NCBI GenBank assembly: GCA_040954595.2
Contig: CM082578.2
Span: 10,106,001-10,170,000 of the forward strand
DNA length: 64,000 nucleotides
Direction: 5' to 3'
From: Balanoglossus misakiensis
Lineage: Eukaryota > Hemichordata
The notes beneath the pieces were generated by a model, which did no database searches, was not told the origin of the DNA, and saw only the letters and a program-made list of their open reading frames with translations. The number at the start of each line of letters is the position of its first letter. Position 1 is the stretch's first letter. Positions 37,601-50,618 of the stretch are shown piece by piece. The position numbers and the translations under genes were made by a program.

Positions 37601-40600
37601 TATTTCAAGCCGAGAAAGACCACACAGTTCAAAAATATAGATTTTCACCATGTTTACATCAGGTGCAGGGTGTGTTTTCATCTGTACTCCCGATATAGAT
37701 TCGTGTGCTCAAATTCGATAACCCTGTTGTTTGGGCGTGAAGGGGTCTTGTTTTACCTTTGTGTGTGTGTTTTTTTTTTATCGCAACTTTATAAAGTCTC
37801 CCACGCGATCTGCTGCGGTACACTGGGGGATAAAACTGGATTTTTCAAACACGTAACATTTGTTTTGATTCTAACTCGGCAAGGCAAAATGGAGTGGGTG
37901 GTTGTAAGACAGCAGAGCTTTTGCTTGGGCGTATTGGAAAGAAAAAAAAAGACACCCACAGCTGAACGTCCTAATCACATCCTCATGTCTGCCGCTTTCA
38001 TCGTTGGGGAGCCAACTGTCGGTAATTCATCATAATCAATCACGAATAACAAGATCAATCATGCAAGTCGGTTTGGAGTAGAAGAAAAAAATCGCGGTCA
38101 TCTGTAGCCAGCATGGAAAGAAACGTCGCTTCAGAGAATAAAGATAACAGACATGCATAAGCACACCTGTCAGTCTTGTTTTAATCCCTGTCTCAGAATG
38201 TAAAAATAAGTTCACAAGTTGAAACTGAGGGCACATCGTGTACAGCTCAAAGTACTTTTCGTAGCAGACACGTGCTACACTAAACCAATCGTTGACTGAT
38301 ATCACTGGCATATCTGCATGATTTTATTGAAGGTGTACATTGTAACCCTCAAGCTGGTATACTTGGAGTGTGCAAAAATACCTACAGAAGGTTGAACCGG
38401 TATAGGTACCCCACATGTCATACTAAGTACAATGTGTTATCACCAAGATCTTTGAAGATGATCTAGATGTACTAGGTATCTGCCCCACTATAAAAAAAAT
38501 GTTGCCTCATTATACAATGAATCTTTATCATGAATTGACTGACTGTACTTGTCATCCATGTTGACGTGCACAGATTATGTGAATTCCCAGAACGACAACT
38601 TTGCCCATGTGGTAGGATTGCTTCGCTGGTGGTGATGTGTGTGTGTGTGTGTGTGTGGCCTTCTCGCACCTCCTTTGTGTTATTCCAAAAATGAACACAC
38701 GTCAGTCGAGTTGTTGCGGGCAAGTGTTAAACACATACATTCCCTTTAATATAAATGATTGTCGGATACACGTGTGTTACGTGCATACCCTGCAGGAGAA
38801 AGCGCTGTCCTTTGTTACACTCAGCTTCCCAACCTTTAAAATAGCTGGTTAACATGTTCCAATAACATCGTCTAGGTGTGTAGCAGTAGCTGGCTTTATA
38901 TTACCTGTGGAGATTATAGTATTAGTTTGTGTTTTTAATCTTGCTGTGAACAGTTGATTTAAGTTATAATAATAAATTTGTTTTTACTTATAATGAAATT
39001 ATCCCCAGCCCTTTTTGGTCTCATCCCTTTTGCCCAGAAGCCTGGCATGGTGGTCGTTGTAAAGAACAAAGCAACGTTAGGCAGCCTCTGTTTTTTCTAA
39101 GTGAATAAAATGACCGCGTAGTTGAACAAAGGTACTCCAGATTATAAGCCATGGTCATTCATGCAATTTCTGAATTAGTGTCATCCTTTGTAACAGTTAT
39201 TCCTTTTGACCTTTTCCGGTTGTGCAGTGCTGCTTCGCGAAGGTTTGTTTACGGCGATACCAAGGTATCAACTCTTGTTTTGGCAGACTCCCTTCAGATG
39301 TCTATTTATTGCGCTCATTGATTCTCGGTCCTGTTTATTGATTGGCGTGCCGTCCTCCAAGGTGAAAACAATATCTCAGTATGAGCTGCTTTGTTGGAGA
39401 GTTCCCCTTTCCAATAAACGTAGCTCAGCTGTTCGCCAGCCTCACACTGTTCATTGAACGACTACGTTCCGTGCCAAACGTTCTCATTGTCTTAAGTTAA
39501 AATAGCCAGTCATAAATATTATTCCTTGTGTGCCTGAGCGCATGTGTACATGTGTGTTTATTTTCTGCATCTGTGACATTCATACGATAAGGGATCAACC
39601 CTGAATCTCTGAAGGACATCACTTACAGAAAACGTGCACAAATGCACATACAGCAAACAATACTGCCCATAACATTATATGCATAGACCAGTCCCTGGTA
39701 GTACATTCATGTAACCATTGGAAAGTGTAGCTTCGTAAAGTTAGTTCCTTAGACGTGAGTCGACTTGAAGGGGGAGGGGGGTCACAAGTCTGTAGACATA
39801 CATGTAATAAGGGTATTGGCAGGATGTGTCTTAGGATCGTTCTACCTTGTGAAGTATACTATCACTACATTGCTTGCATGCCCAATTGTTGAATAAAGAC
39901 CAGTGTTTACCCAGCTGCCCGGGACATACACGTACACGCACTTTAAGGACGTTTTTGCAAACGCCCTGCCCCATACAATACATACCTGTCATAACCAGGC
40001 CTTGTCCAAGTGTCACAGTAGACCACCTTTCAATTTTTCATACAATGTGAGGTCAGCGGGTGTAGTTTTCATGCAGACCAGATGATTAACAGATGCTGTC
40101 AAAGAGCAAAATATGAACTTTTTATTGATGTACGAAGAGGGCAGATATGTGAACATTTATCGATGAGATCCAAGAGCTTCAGTTTGTGATACCATCTTCC
40201 ATATTTTGACAGCCTAGGTCTGTGATGCATTTAACTTTGACAGTGAAGCCATCCATAGCAAGATTGTTGATCTTGTCAGTTTAAGTTTATCCTCATCATT
40301 CCTCAGTTTAAGACATCTGAGGCATTTCATGAAGTGTCATTCTTTCTGTCAGTGTGGTGTGGGTCCTGATGTGGCTGTGTGCATACTCAGCCTTTGTGGC
40401 TGGGTCACTGGACAAGGGCTTAGGCACGGTGTGTGTGTCCTTCTTGACAAATATGAACGTACTTGAGCAAAACACACTGACTGACGTCATGTAACAGTCA
40501 TAAGAGCCTTATGCAGTGCATGCATATGTCAAAATAAATCTATGACACCCTACCCTCCAACAAAAAAAGAGGTTGTATTAAAACTAGGTCAACTTGTGAT

Positions 40601-43600
40601 GCTACAAAATTTATTCATCCCCGCTAAATGGTGCATGGCACTCTCGGGCGATCCAGTCATTGCCCAACAATTTCCAGGTACAAACGGAACTTTGTTCAAA
40701 AGGAGAAGAACACAATTTACTAGGGCAAGTACAGTGTATTTTGAAGGGGAAAAAAAGGTTTCATCTCTCTCAGGAAAATAGTGTATCACTTAAAGGTCAC
40801 CGTATGCAAATGACCTTATCGTCAATGAGCGTTCGTTGGTTTGGATATTTTCTAGAGAGAAAATCTGTGTTGCGTTCATATTTGACAGATCATGAGAAGG
40901 CAGTCAGTGTTGCTGGCTGTCTTGACATGCTGGACAGATGGATGACTGTGAAAATCGGGATGAGATGATTTTTCATGTTGAAATGTGAAAATTAGAAGCC
41001 CCAAAACAATAGCTGCATCATTTCACATTGTACGTTTTACCCATACTGATGTCAAATTTAAAAATAACTCCCATCAAGGTAACGTCGTTTACATTATAAG
41101 CATCACATAATTGATATTCACTCTAAGTGACAGACATACAATGTATCACTGTAAGTTCAGAAGATATTGGGGCTGTACTGTTTTCACCAAATTTCAAATT
41201 TTCACTTTCAAAACTGCTTTCGTATCATCACGTGTGTAATCTACTCATGAAATTGTCTGAAAAAAGTAGTTTCTGAGGCTTTTTAGCAGTCATGACGAAA
41301 TGACGAGGAGCTGAGTCAGCTAGGGTGATGCAGTTGGCACAAAGCCAACCACCTGTCTTAATTAGTTTCGACAACCAAGAATTTTTCTACAACTGTCACA
41401 CCATTTTTTTGTGTGTGTGGAGAAAAAATATTAAATGTATATTAATATTCTCATGGTTTGCCATCTTTTCTGATCCATGATGGTGCATATTTTGGTGAGA
41501 TGTACAATCCGAGACATTAGAGAAGGAGAGATTAGTATTTCTAGGGTAGACCTGCACTAGTACATACATAACCAAGAGAAGCCCGTGTGTTGTGATAATT
41601 TAAAGTTGTCATGCAAATATTACCCTTCTCCTATGTCTGCGTGTATGGTTGCATCTTTGGGAAGTAATCAGAAAAGAAACATGTATTGGGCCACCAGAAT
41701 CTATATTAATTCATTACCCATAATGCAATTGGATATTTACCTATCGCCATCAGTATGTTACCATGAACTTCATATATAGCAAGAAGACTTTATTTTATGC
41801 CCACACTGACCTGCTAGGTATATGCTCAATTTTAACATAGATGTAAATAGACTCAAATTGTAAACACAGGAAAACCTTGCAAATTCTAAGAGCTTTATAT
41901 GCAGACATTGCAGACAGCTATAAGAGACACGCAAGCCAGTCTAGCCAGAACTATATATACTAACACTTTTTTGTTTGCCTAGTGGTCGGCATAGCAATCA
42001 GTCGAAGGCACAAACTATATTGTCTGCATACTTGATGAGGCCTAAAGGACACCCCCTCTTATAGCAGCAGTGCGTTATTTGTCTCTCCGCCTATGAAGTA
42101 GTAAGGTACAAGGACGTCGCTGCATGTTGTGACGCAGCGATTGATCAGTGCTGCATAGTGTGACGGGGGCAACAATAGCCTCAACTGGAATACTGCATTT
42201 GTTCAGGGCAGAAAAAAATTCCACTCTGCTTTGTCGTGTTGTCCATGCACAATGAACAGAGAAGGGGAGGTAAGTGTTGGAGTTTCATTTCTTTGGAGAA
42301 AGCAGCGCTAATGAGGACGTTTCTATTTCATTTCTCTGGGTGGAATTAATATCTAGCAACATCACAATGCCGATAATCAGTATTATTATTTGTGCGTGAA
42401 CTTTGAGACATGGAGACGTAATTTGTAAAAAAAAATGTCCTAAGATTGGCAGATTTATTTTATATCGATATGGGAAATTGTCACCTGAAAATCTGCAGAG
42501 AAGTGTATGATGTGTTTTAACTTGTTTCTGAATTGCCGGTAGTGAACAAAGTGATGCAGACAGAATCTGGGGAGAAATTGCGAATTCAATCAATTCTGCA
42601 AATCAGTCTGCTTTTATCCACCCTGTGAAATGATAATGCAGGGAAATTTGGTTCAGTCGAATCTACTTTTAATTATTGCAAAAGACAGACCATAATGTTG
42701 AATTATTCCGCTGCACTGAAATTTCGTGGAGGACAGATGGTTGATTGTACAGACAAAAAAAGAAACAGTGGGTACTTCAGCCAGTATGCTAATTGGGCAA
42801 CGTGCATATCCATTTAATTGACTTTTAAGTTCCATAACCCTTTTTGGGGGTGCCTGGAGGTTGCCATGGCAACGGTGTCAAGGTTCCCCCCTCTGTGTGA
42901 CAGTGTAGTGCACCGGTGGATTTCCAGGTGCCTGATTAAAAGACCCACACAACCAGGGCTGGAATGGGCAGCCAGGTAGTGCCGGTATCTCGTCTGTGTG
43001 TGCGTGTGTGTGTGTGATTTACAGGGCGGTATTTTTAGACAAAAAGGTGATTTTCTGGTCACCTGGGCCAGGCATTGGGAGGAACCAGAACAGAGAATTG
43101 TCCACTGTTTATCTGATGGGATCAAAGGACATATTCTGCTGCATGACGCCTTAGCATGAATCATCAGGGTTTAATTCATTATAACAAAATATTAATTATA
43201 AACAGAAAAATCAGGTGACCTGTCCCAACAGTCACATTTGTTGTTGTTTCATCATCTTGATTAACAGAATGTAGCAAACCAAAAGGAATTGTGCATCTTC
43301 TGATTCTTCAGATAATAAACATCCCCAGATGTCACATTGTTTTCCCCAGGGGGAGGGGGGTGAGTTGTGGGCCATGGTCACAAAGGAGTCATTTTGTCTG
43401 TGGATCTAACTGGTTCAGGAGTCCCGTTACTTCCCCTTCAAAATGCTTCCATGATCCATTGCTTCCAATAACATGGAAGTTGCATCCAGTGTAGATGATG
43501 ATGATGAGCATGGTGTATGTGGTTCCCTAAACAGCAACAGGCAGTGTGGTCTCATACCTCAAACATATATCTTCTGCAGATGTCGCACGAACATGCACTA

Positions 43601-46600
43601 GACACATCAGATTCTGGTGACACGTACATGTACATTGTACATAAGCAAATTTACAGACTGTTTGAGTACATCATACATGTACTCTAAGATAAAACTGCTC
43701 ACTTGCGTGTTATCTGTTATTAACAAAAATTGCATCAATATGAAAAATACTGTGGTGCCTGTTTTCATTTTCCCAGCTTAGTTTCTAATAAACTGTAAAT
43801 ACCAAGGTTTTTATCTATTTTTAGCTCATCGAAAACCTAATATTGTTTACAGCCAGGTTGTTGATGTTCTTCGCAATGACATTGCAGAGGCAGGTCACAC
43901 CTGCTGCTCCATGTATATTCCAAGTTGACCTGTGTTTCCAAACACTTTATGGTGATAATTTACAAACATATTTTTTCCAAGAATTCATTGAATATTGTAT
44001 GCCAGTAATGTGCTCAAGATGATCAGATGGTTTCAAAAACAAGTAAAGTGGGTCACCAGATCTAGTTAATTGATGGAACAGTATTTTTTTTTGTGCAGGC
44101 TGTATGGTAAAATATTTTTTTATTGGAAATCAATGACCCCGCACAGGCTCTTGAAAAAAGCAGGTTATATTTGGCTGTCTGTGCTTACACGTACCTGGAT
44201 AATTCAGAGTAGTGCCGGTACTTGATGCGACTACATGATGTGCCTGTCTGGATACAGATGCTTTTTTCGCAAAGGGTCTCGAGATTTTCAGTACGTCGTA
44301 AAATGTTACTGTAGGCTTCTTACATTTATTGCTGTTTGGGAACGGTGCCAACTGCATGATATTGCAAAAGAATTGAAAATAACATGTACACAAGAATTGA
44401 ATATGTTTACAAAATTCTTGTGGATGATTGTTTAATTTGTTATATTATTTTCGTGCTTGTTACAAAATGAACTGTACAATTGTGAGCTGACTGACATCAC
44501 TATATGATATGTGTCGATCGGCTCTGGTACATGTACGTGATTTTCCAATGACATATCAGTGAGCCAGACAAAAGCAATGGCGCTGAATAATACTGTTAGT
44601 TTTTTTTACGCAGCCACCCAATGAAAAGCCTTTAAAGAGCAGAATGGCAAAGCTGATTCAGACTGCCTTTGTCTTTTTGTAAGTTTTATTATTTTTATAA
44701 GGCCACATGTGCAGGGACAGGTTGTGTAAAGGCGCTCAGAGGGTAAGGTTATGTCAAGAGGTCAAAGAACCTGTCTATTCTCTCTTTTAGTTGCATGCTG
44801 TCTGGGACATCCATGTATTGGCGTGGCGTAACCTTGATTGGCTTCTGTGTAGCAACGATGGATCGACCTTGAAAAAATTAACAAGGGACAATGCACAGCG
44901 GTTTGACAGTCAATTGAAATCACGTTCCAAAATGGTACATACATCAGCTGCTCGTATATGTGTTCTTTTGCTGAGCATGTACATGTATGATTAGCATCTG
45001 TGATTTTTACCTTTTAATTTTCTGAGAACATTGAGAAAATTGAAGTAAAGATGAAAATCGCATATTATGTGTATCTTATAATTATCTCGGCGACTAATAA
45101 GTTTCAAAAGTTGCCTGTAATATTGGTCAAGAAATTCTAGACAACTGTCATCATTTCATATGCATGATTGATCTGCTTGCAAGAACAACTTTTATGTCTG
45201 CACTGTGGGAGAGGTCAGAGTACTTTGCATGTGGAAAACGACCGAGGGGGGAAACCAAGTGAACACTGTAAAACAGGAAATTTTTGTGAAGGATAATTTT
45301 CGCAACCTTAGCGAAAGCCAAAAAATGCGATAATTAAGTCGCGAAAGAACAATGAAAGTTAATTGTCGCAGAAAAGACGCCTCTGATAATGTTACAAAAA
45401 TGTCCTGCACTACGAAAATTTCCCATTTTAATTTACAGTTTTATTGCAAGCCTACAGGCAAGACTACATTTTACATATCTGGCAGTGATGTTTCAGCTCA
45501 TCACATGAAGAGAGAGGCCTTGATTTATGGGTCAAGGAGCAAAGGTCTGAGGTCGTTGACTGTTTGTTTGTAATTGCTGTGTGCACAAGGCTGGCTGCGA
45601 TGGCACTCCACCCTTCTGCAGCAAGAACAAGTCGTTGAATTGCATTCTTGGCTAATACAGCCACACCTGCTCGAAAAATCCTGACTTAAATTGATCTGAA
45701 GTTTTTGTTGCAGATATTTTTGTTGTAAATTTCTTATAAATCATATAGATATCTTATTGCTTGTACTTGTCATGTTGGAATGAAGTGAACTTTGTCCACA
45801 AAAAGATACCCCCCTGGCATTCCGGCAAAAACACAACACATCTGCACTTTTGGTATCACCCAGACTGTACTGGAATGTGGAAAATGTGCTACAGAGCTAA
45901 CATTTCCGTAACAAATGCCTTTACTAAAATGTAATTACCTTGATGACAAACAAATCCATACCGTGGCGACAAAGAAAATAACAATCTTTTGAACTTCATA
46001 CCGCATGACTTCTGACCATTTTGCCATATAAGTTTGTGCTTTCATCCTGCCACCCCCCCCCCCCACAAGTTTTCTCTGTGTATGTGTGAACCAGTGTTTT
46101 TTTAGAAAGGTGACACAAGGGCAATTTATTGTTAATGTTATACAGCTGTATTCATGAAACTGGTAATTTTGTTTTGCGGTACAATCAGGTTGGGCCAATG
46201 GTGGCCTTAGAATTAATGTGTCCATTGCAACACCTGGCAGACCTGACAACACATGATTCCTGCAAGACAATACACTCTTGTCTCACGTATCTTGATAGAG
46301 CACCTTGATTTCAGTCCGGTGTACTGATAGCTTGCCTATACTATGTATTCACTGTCTGTTGTGTTATCCCCTTCTGATCTCCGAGCAATCTCCCGTCTAC
46401 ATGAAGGAGGGAGATTAACCCACGGCAGGTGCAGGGAATGTACAGGTACACTGTAAAACACTGACCACAGTTCCTCTTTGTTTTCCTGGGAAGGTTAAAA
46501 CATGATGAGGATAAATGATAGGAGAGTTTATCAACTTTGGTGTTTGGAATTACTATGGTGCCCGCTGTGAAATGTATCTTTTCTCTTTTCTGTTCTTTAT

Positions 46601-49600
46601 CTTTGTATAATCTGTGTTTTTGCAGAAATGTGGCTTTATCCCAGTGTAAGCTCTCAATAATTAAAGGTTCTTGCAGTTCTACAGTAGCTCTCATTGATGT
46701 AATAAAATTTATGCAAGTCCCCCCCAAACGTTGATTACCATTGAAAAATATGGTGTCTTTGAGCTTACAAATGTTACCAAATTCTTCTTTCCATTGAATT
46801 ATTAAATTTGATTTTCACATTTGTGGAATTTTTGGGTGGTATAAATTCCTCAGTGAAAAAAATCTCCCCCCTCCTCCGAATAAACGGTGTTCTGATGTCA
46901 TGTGATTTGGCGAAAACAGACTGCCAACTGTGCTTTTTTTTCAGAGAGAGAAAGAGAGAGAGAAAAGCACACAAAGGCAATTTAGAAGAGCTACTGTTTT
47001 AATGTTAGTCATGGTGAATGCCTAACGTCAGAGGAAGATAGCCTTGAACAGCAAACTCCAAGGAGACCAAATTGGAAAACATAATTTTTGGAATGTCACA
47101 GTGGGGCAGTGGGAATGACGTCAGCCGTGGCCGGTTTTAATACCGCGTACGTAAATTTGCCTAACCTCAGCCAGCTACCTGTCTGTCTCTAGCTATTCCG
47201 CTATGACTTATTTGAAGGTGATTTGCCCGCAGAGCGTAGCAGCGACTGCCTCCGAAGCTTCATTAGGGCCACGCTGAAGCTAAATCCCTGCGTGATTAGA
47301 TGGCTTTCTGACCTAGTCACCATTTTTATATGGACACTCTGACGTAGGACGGGAACAGTGCACTTAATTCTCTCCTGCGCTATTCTTAACCGGCTGATGA
47401 CGTCTGCAGACAGGCTGCACATTTTTTTTTCCGTCCCAAATTGCCGATATTTTTTACCCAATATAGAAACAGCTATTTCCAAGTGGAATTAAGTTCATTC
47501 AAGGAAATTTTTTCCCTGGCGAGCATATGTTTGTGAAATTTTGCTGTTTTGCTCGTAAACTCTAAATATTTTATCCTAGGAGATTTCACTCTTGACATTT
47601 CTGTTCTGTGAAAAATGTGTTAGGGATCCGTTTCATAGCCTATAAAGTTGTGTTTTTTAATTTGTGAATTTTGAACAGTTGAGTTTACTATAAAGTATAA
47701 TATTCATATCAGACCAGAAAAGGTCAAGACATGAAATCGCTGAAATGTATTTTGTTGTTTAAATCATAAACTTTTGAGGCTATTTTGGTAACCATGGCAA
47801 CATCAAACTGTAGTCAGTGATATACTAGCTTATTATTTTATGGGATGTATGTGAGAAATGTCAAAAACAAATGTCCAGATGACTGCATTTGTTGGTCAAT
47901 TATTTCAAAGGCAGCAGCCAGACGTTTTAAAAATAGATATACTCAGTAAATCAAATACATGTATGTCAAACCATTCCAGCAATAGAAGCGAATCAACCAT
48001 CTAGAAATCCCTAACCCTAATTCCATCTTCAAGTTTCAATGTTTATTTTTCAACTTTGAACAGTTAGCCAGAAATGGATGACTGATTCATTAGCACACCA
48101 TGGTGTGTTTTAACGTAATTGTCCTGTCATGCAAATGGCAATATAGTCTAAAATTGTTCATTACGAAGATTGAAAATTGCTTTTTCATCAACAGCATTCC
48201 TTAAAAGTTAAGGACTCACTGGTTTTGCGTGGTCAGTGCTCATGTGCTGGTAAACATGCGGGGGTGTGTGAATGAGTAATCATTGTCTGACTGATGTATA
48301 TTTAATTAGAAATTACTGGTCGTGAGTTGTGCATATTTATAAGGAAACCAGAGGTCAGAAGTCAACAGCTATAGCATGGTTGATTGACCGACTGGACATT
48401 CACCACTTGTGTTGAGTGAAAGGACGGACGGCCATTTGTGAGACTGTGCACAGTGCAAGGACATACGTACGCACATGTACTGGTATTGTGGGGGGTGTTT
48501 TGTAAATACTCGAACTCTAATTACAGTCTTTTGTTTTGGAAGATAATGGAATTGGAATAAATTTAGATATTTACAAGTGATAGATTTCCATAATATCAGG
48601 GGTGTGAATAGTTGTTATTCTGCTAGGTTAATTAAAACAATTAAGGTATAATAATGTCCTAAATTGTGTAAAATTTGGGTACTATTTTCAAGTCCTGGAC
48701 CAGAGTGGCGTTAATCCCTATTCTTCAGATGTAGTGATGCAGCTGAGCTGTGACAGGTACATGTACAGTGCACGGGTCGAGGCTTTGGGCAGATAACAAT
48801 GCAGACCCTGCGTGGAATTCAGTGACACAACAATATCATTTTTATTGCCCATTCTTTTGTCGCTGCATGTGAAGGAATTTTTTTAGTCCAGCTCGCTCGT
48901 CGGGAGGGGAGGGCGACCGTTACTTGGCCTTTGTGTCGCAAGTGCCACCAGACTGTCTCGTCTGTTTTGTTTCCCGCGAACCGTTCTTCTGTAACCAGCT
49001 GAGTTGCATTGGATCACTCCCTGAAGACAGGTCAACAGGTTGTTGGCCAGTGGACCGCCGAGAAATGCAGCGCAGAAGTACACGTGGCTTGGTGCTGCGT
49101 CGTCCATGCCGATTCATAGGCTTGTCTGATACGAGGCAAAAGATGAAATCTGAGGTACTCTTGTATACTTGTACATTGTTTGCATATAGTTTGTGCCAAG
49201 CTGTTGTGGGGCATTTGCTTTGGGCCTACACCAAATTCTGTGACGTGAACCCTGGCTTGTTCGAGATGGCTTGTTTTGGTCAAACTGATCGATGTTATTG
49301 ACGAGCTATCAGTCTCATGTATCATTAGGCTGGCTACCAGTTGCTGATAGTACCTGTATATTTTAACATTCTGCCTGATAAGGCTCAGTGGTTTCAGACA
49401 CCATGTAAAATGATTGGTCTGAGCATATACAAACTCTGCTGTGTCTCAATGGAATTTGCAGAGAAAGGTAAATCACAAATACAGAGCGTCGGAATTTTAT
49501 AGATGCACAACTAATGGTAAAAAAATAGTGTGTGTGTTGGTGTCTGTGTGATTGTTGATTCCAAGACAGCTAAATTGGTGTTTTACTTTACAGTTTAGCA

Positions 49601-50548
49601 GCAGTCAATCATGAACAGTGTTTGCAAAGTTTTCGTAGCGGTATTTGCAAAGTTCTGACCAAAATAAAATTCTTCATTATATTGACAGCTTAAGAATGTG
49701 CAGAATCTTATCAACATCACCACAGAAGCAATTGAAAGAGTAATCAATATGATTGGGGACAAGAAACAACCCCCGTCACTCTTCGTTCAGGTAAGTCTAT
49801 TTTTTTGTCGGGGGAAGGGGGTGTTGTGTTTTCCACACGTTTCGCATATTGGGGGGGGGGGGGGGAGAGATGAAGACCGTATGGGTAACTGATATGTCAC
49901 ATGTAACACTGACCTTAACATTGACCTGGAAACAACATCAACAATTGTATGTCATCAAATTTCACTTCTTTCTGGGAGAGGGGGGGGGGTCACATATTCA
50001 CCCTAACTTCAGTATTAGACAAGATTAACTCTTTTAATTAATGAGTATTTGAATACTGTAAGATGCTGAATTCCAAGACAGATTTCTCGGTCACCTGACA
50101 CCGATGCTCAGAACAATTTCATTTGCGCGCACGGCAATAGGGAGATAAATCCAGGAAATGTAGGTTGCATATCTTTCAGTCGTCAACTCTGAAGGAAAGT
50201 AGGACGCATTGAAGCTACCTGACGATGTTGTAAGAGGGACACATTGTGGACGTGTGTTAAGCCCATGCCTCCAGTGTCTATTTATATAAATCATTGCTCA
50301 GTTAAATGTACATGTAGGATACCTACCAGTGGTGTGTGTCTCTCCAAGAGTGAAATACTATCCTCGCTACTAATGTGATATACGGATTTAATATTAGGGA
50401 AAGGTGTTTTTCACTGGAATAGGTCATGCATGCCGACCTTTATTTCCCCCAGTGTCTGGTACAGGTGTTGAAGGAACAGTTGCCGTGACATTCTCCAGAC
50501 TTTATATAAGAAATACTTGTCCTTTAAAATATTAAGAAAGGTGGGGGC

Positions 50549-50580
<32 letters not shown>

Positions 50581-50585
50581 GGAAG

Positions 50586-50618
<33 letters not shown>

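Larger units (their letters stand above)
34794..49688 (+). other. BRAF intron 1 (14.9 kb)
   Basis: The longest gap between coding exons in the window. Items inside: a TG repeat at about 38636-38658, a MITE-like element at 45264-45439, perfect X-box motifs at 42860 and 47788, CRE octamers TGACGTCA at 40482 and 47116, GC-richer islands near 42840-43150 and 47090-47480, and a candidate alternative first exon ending at 49152. Open frames such as 36103-36540, 37670-38035 and 40660-40968 lack family features or splice continuity and are not called. Confidence 0.7.

Noticed and set aside
37670-38035. 121-codon open frame in BRAF intron 1
   Set aside because: Contains hydrophobic and homopolymer stretches from TG/T-rich DNA and no family signature or paired splice site.
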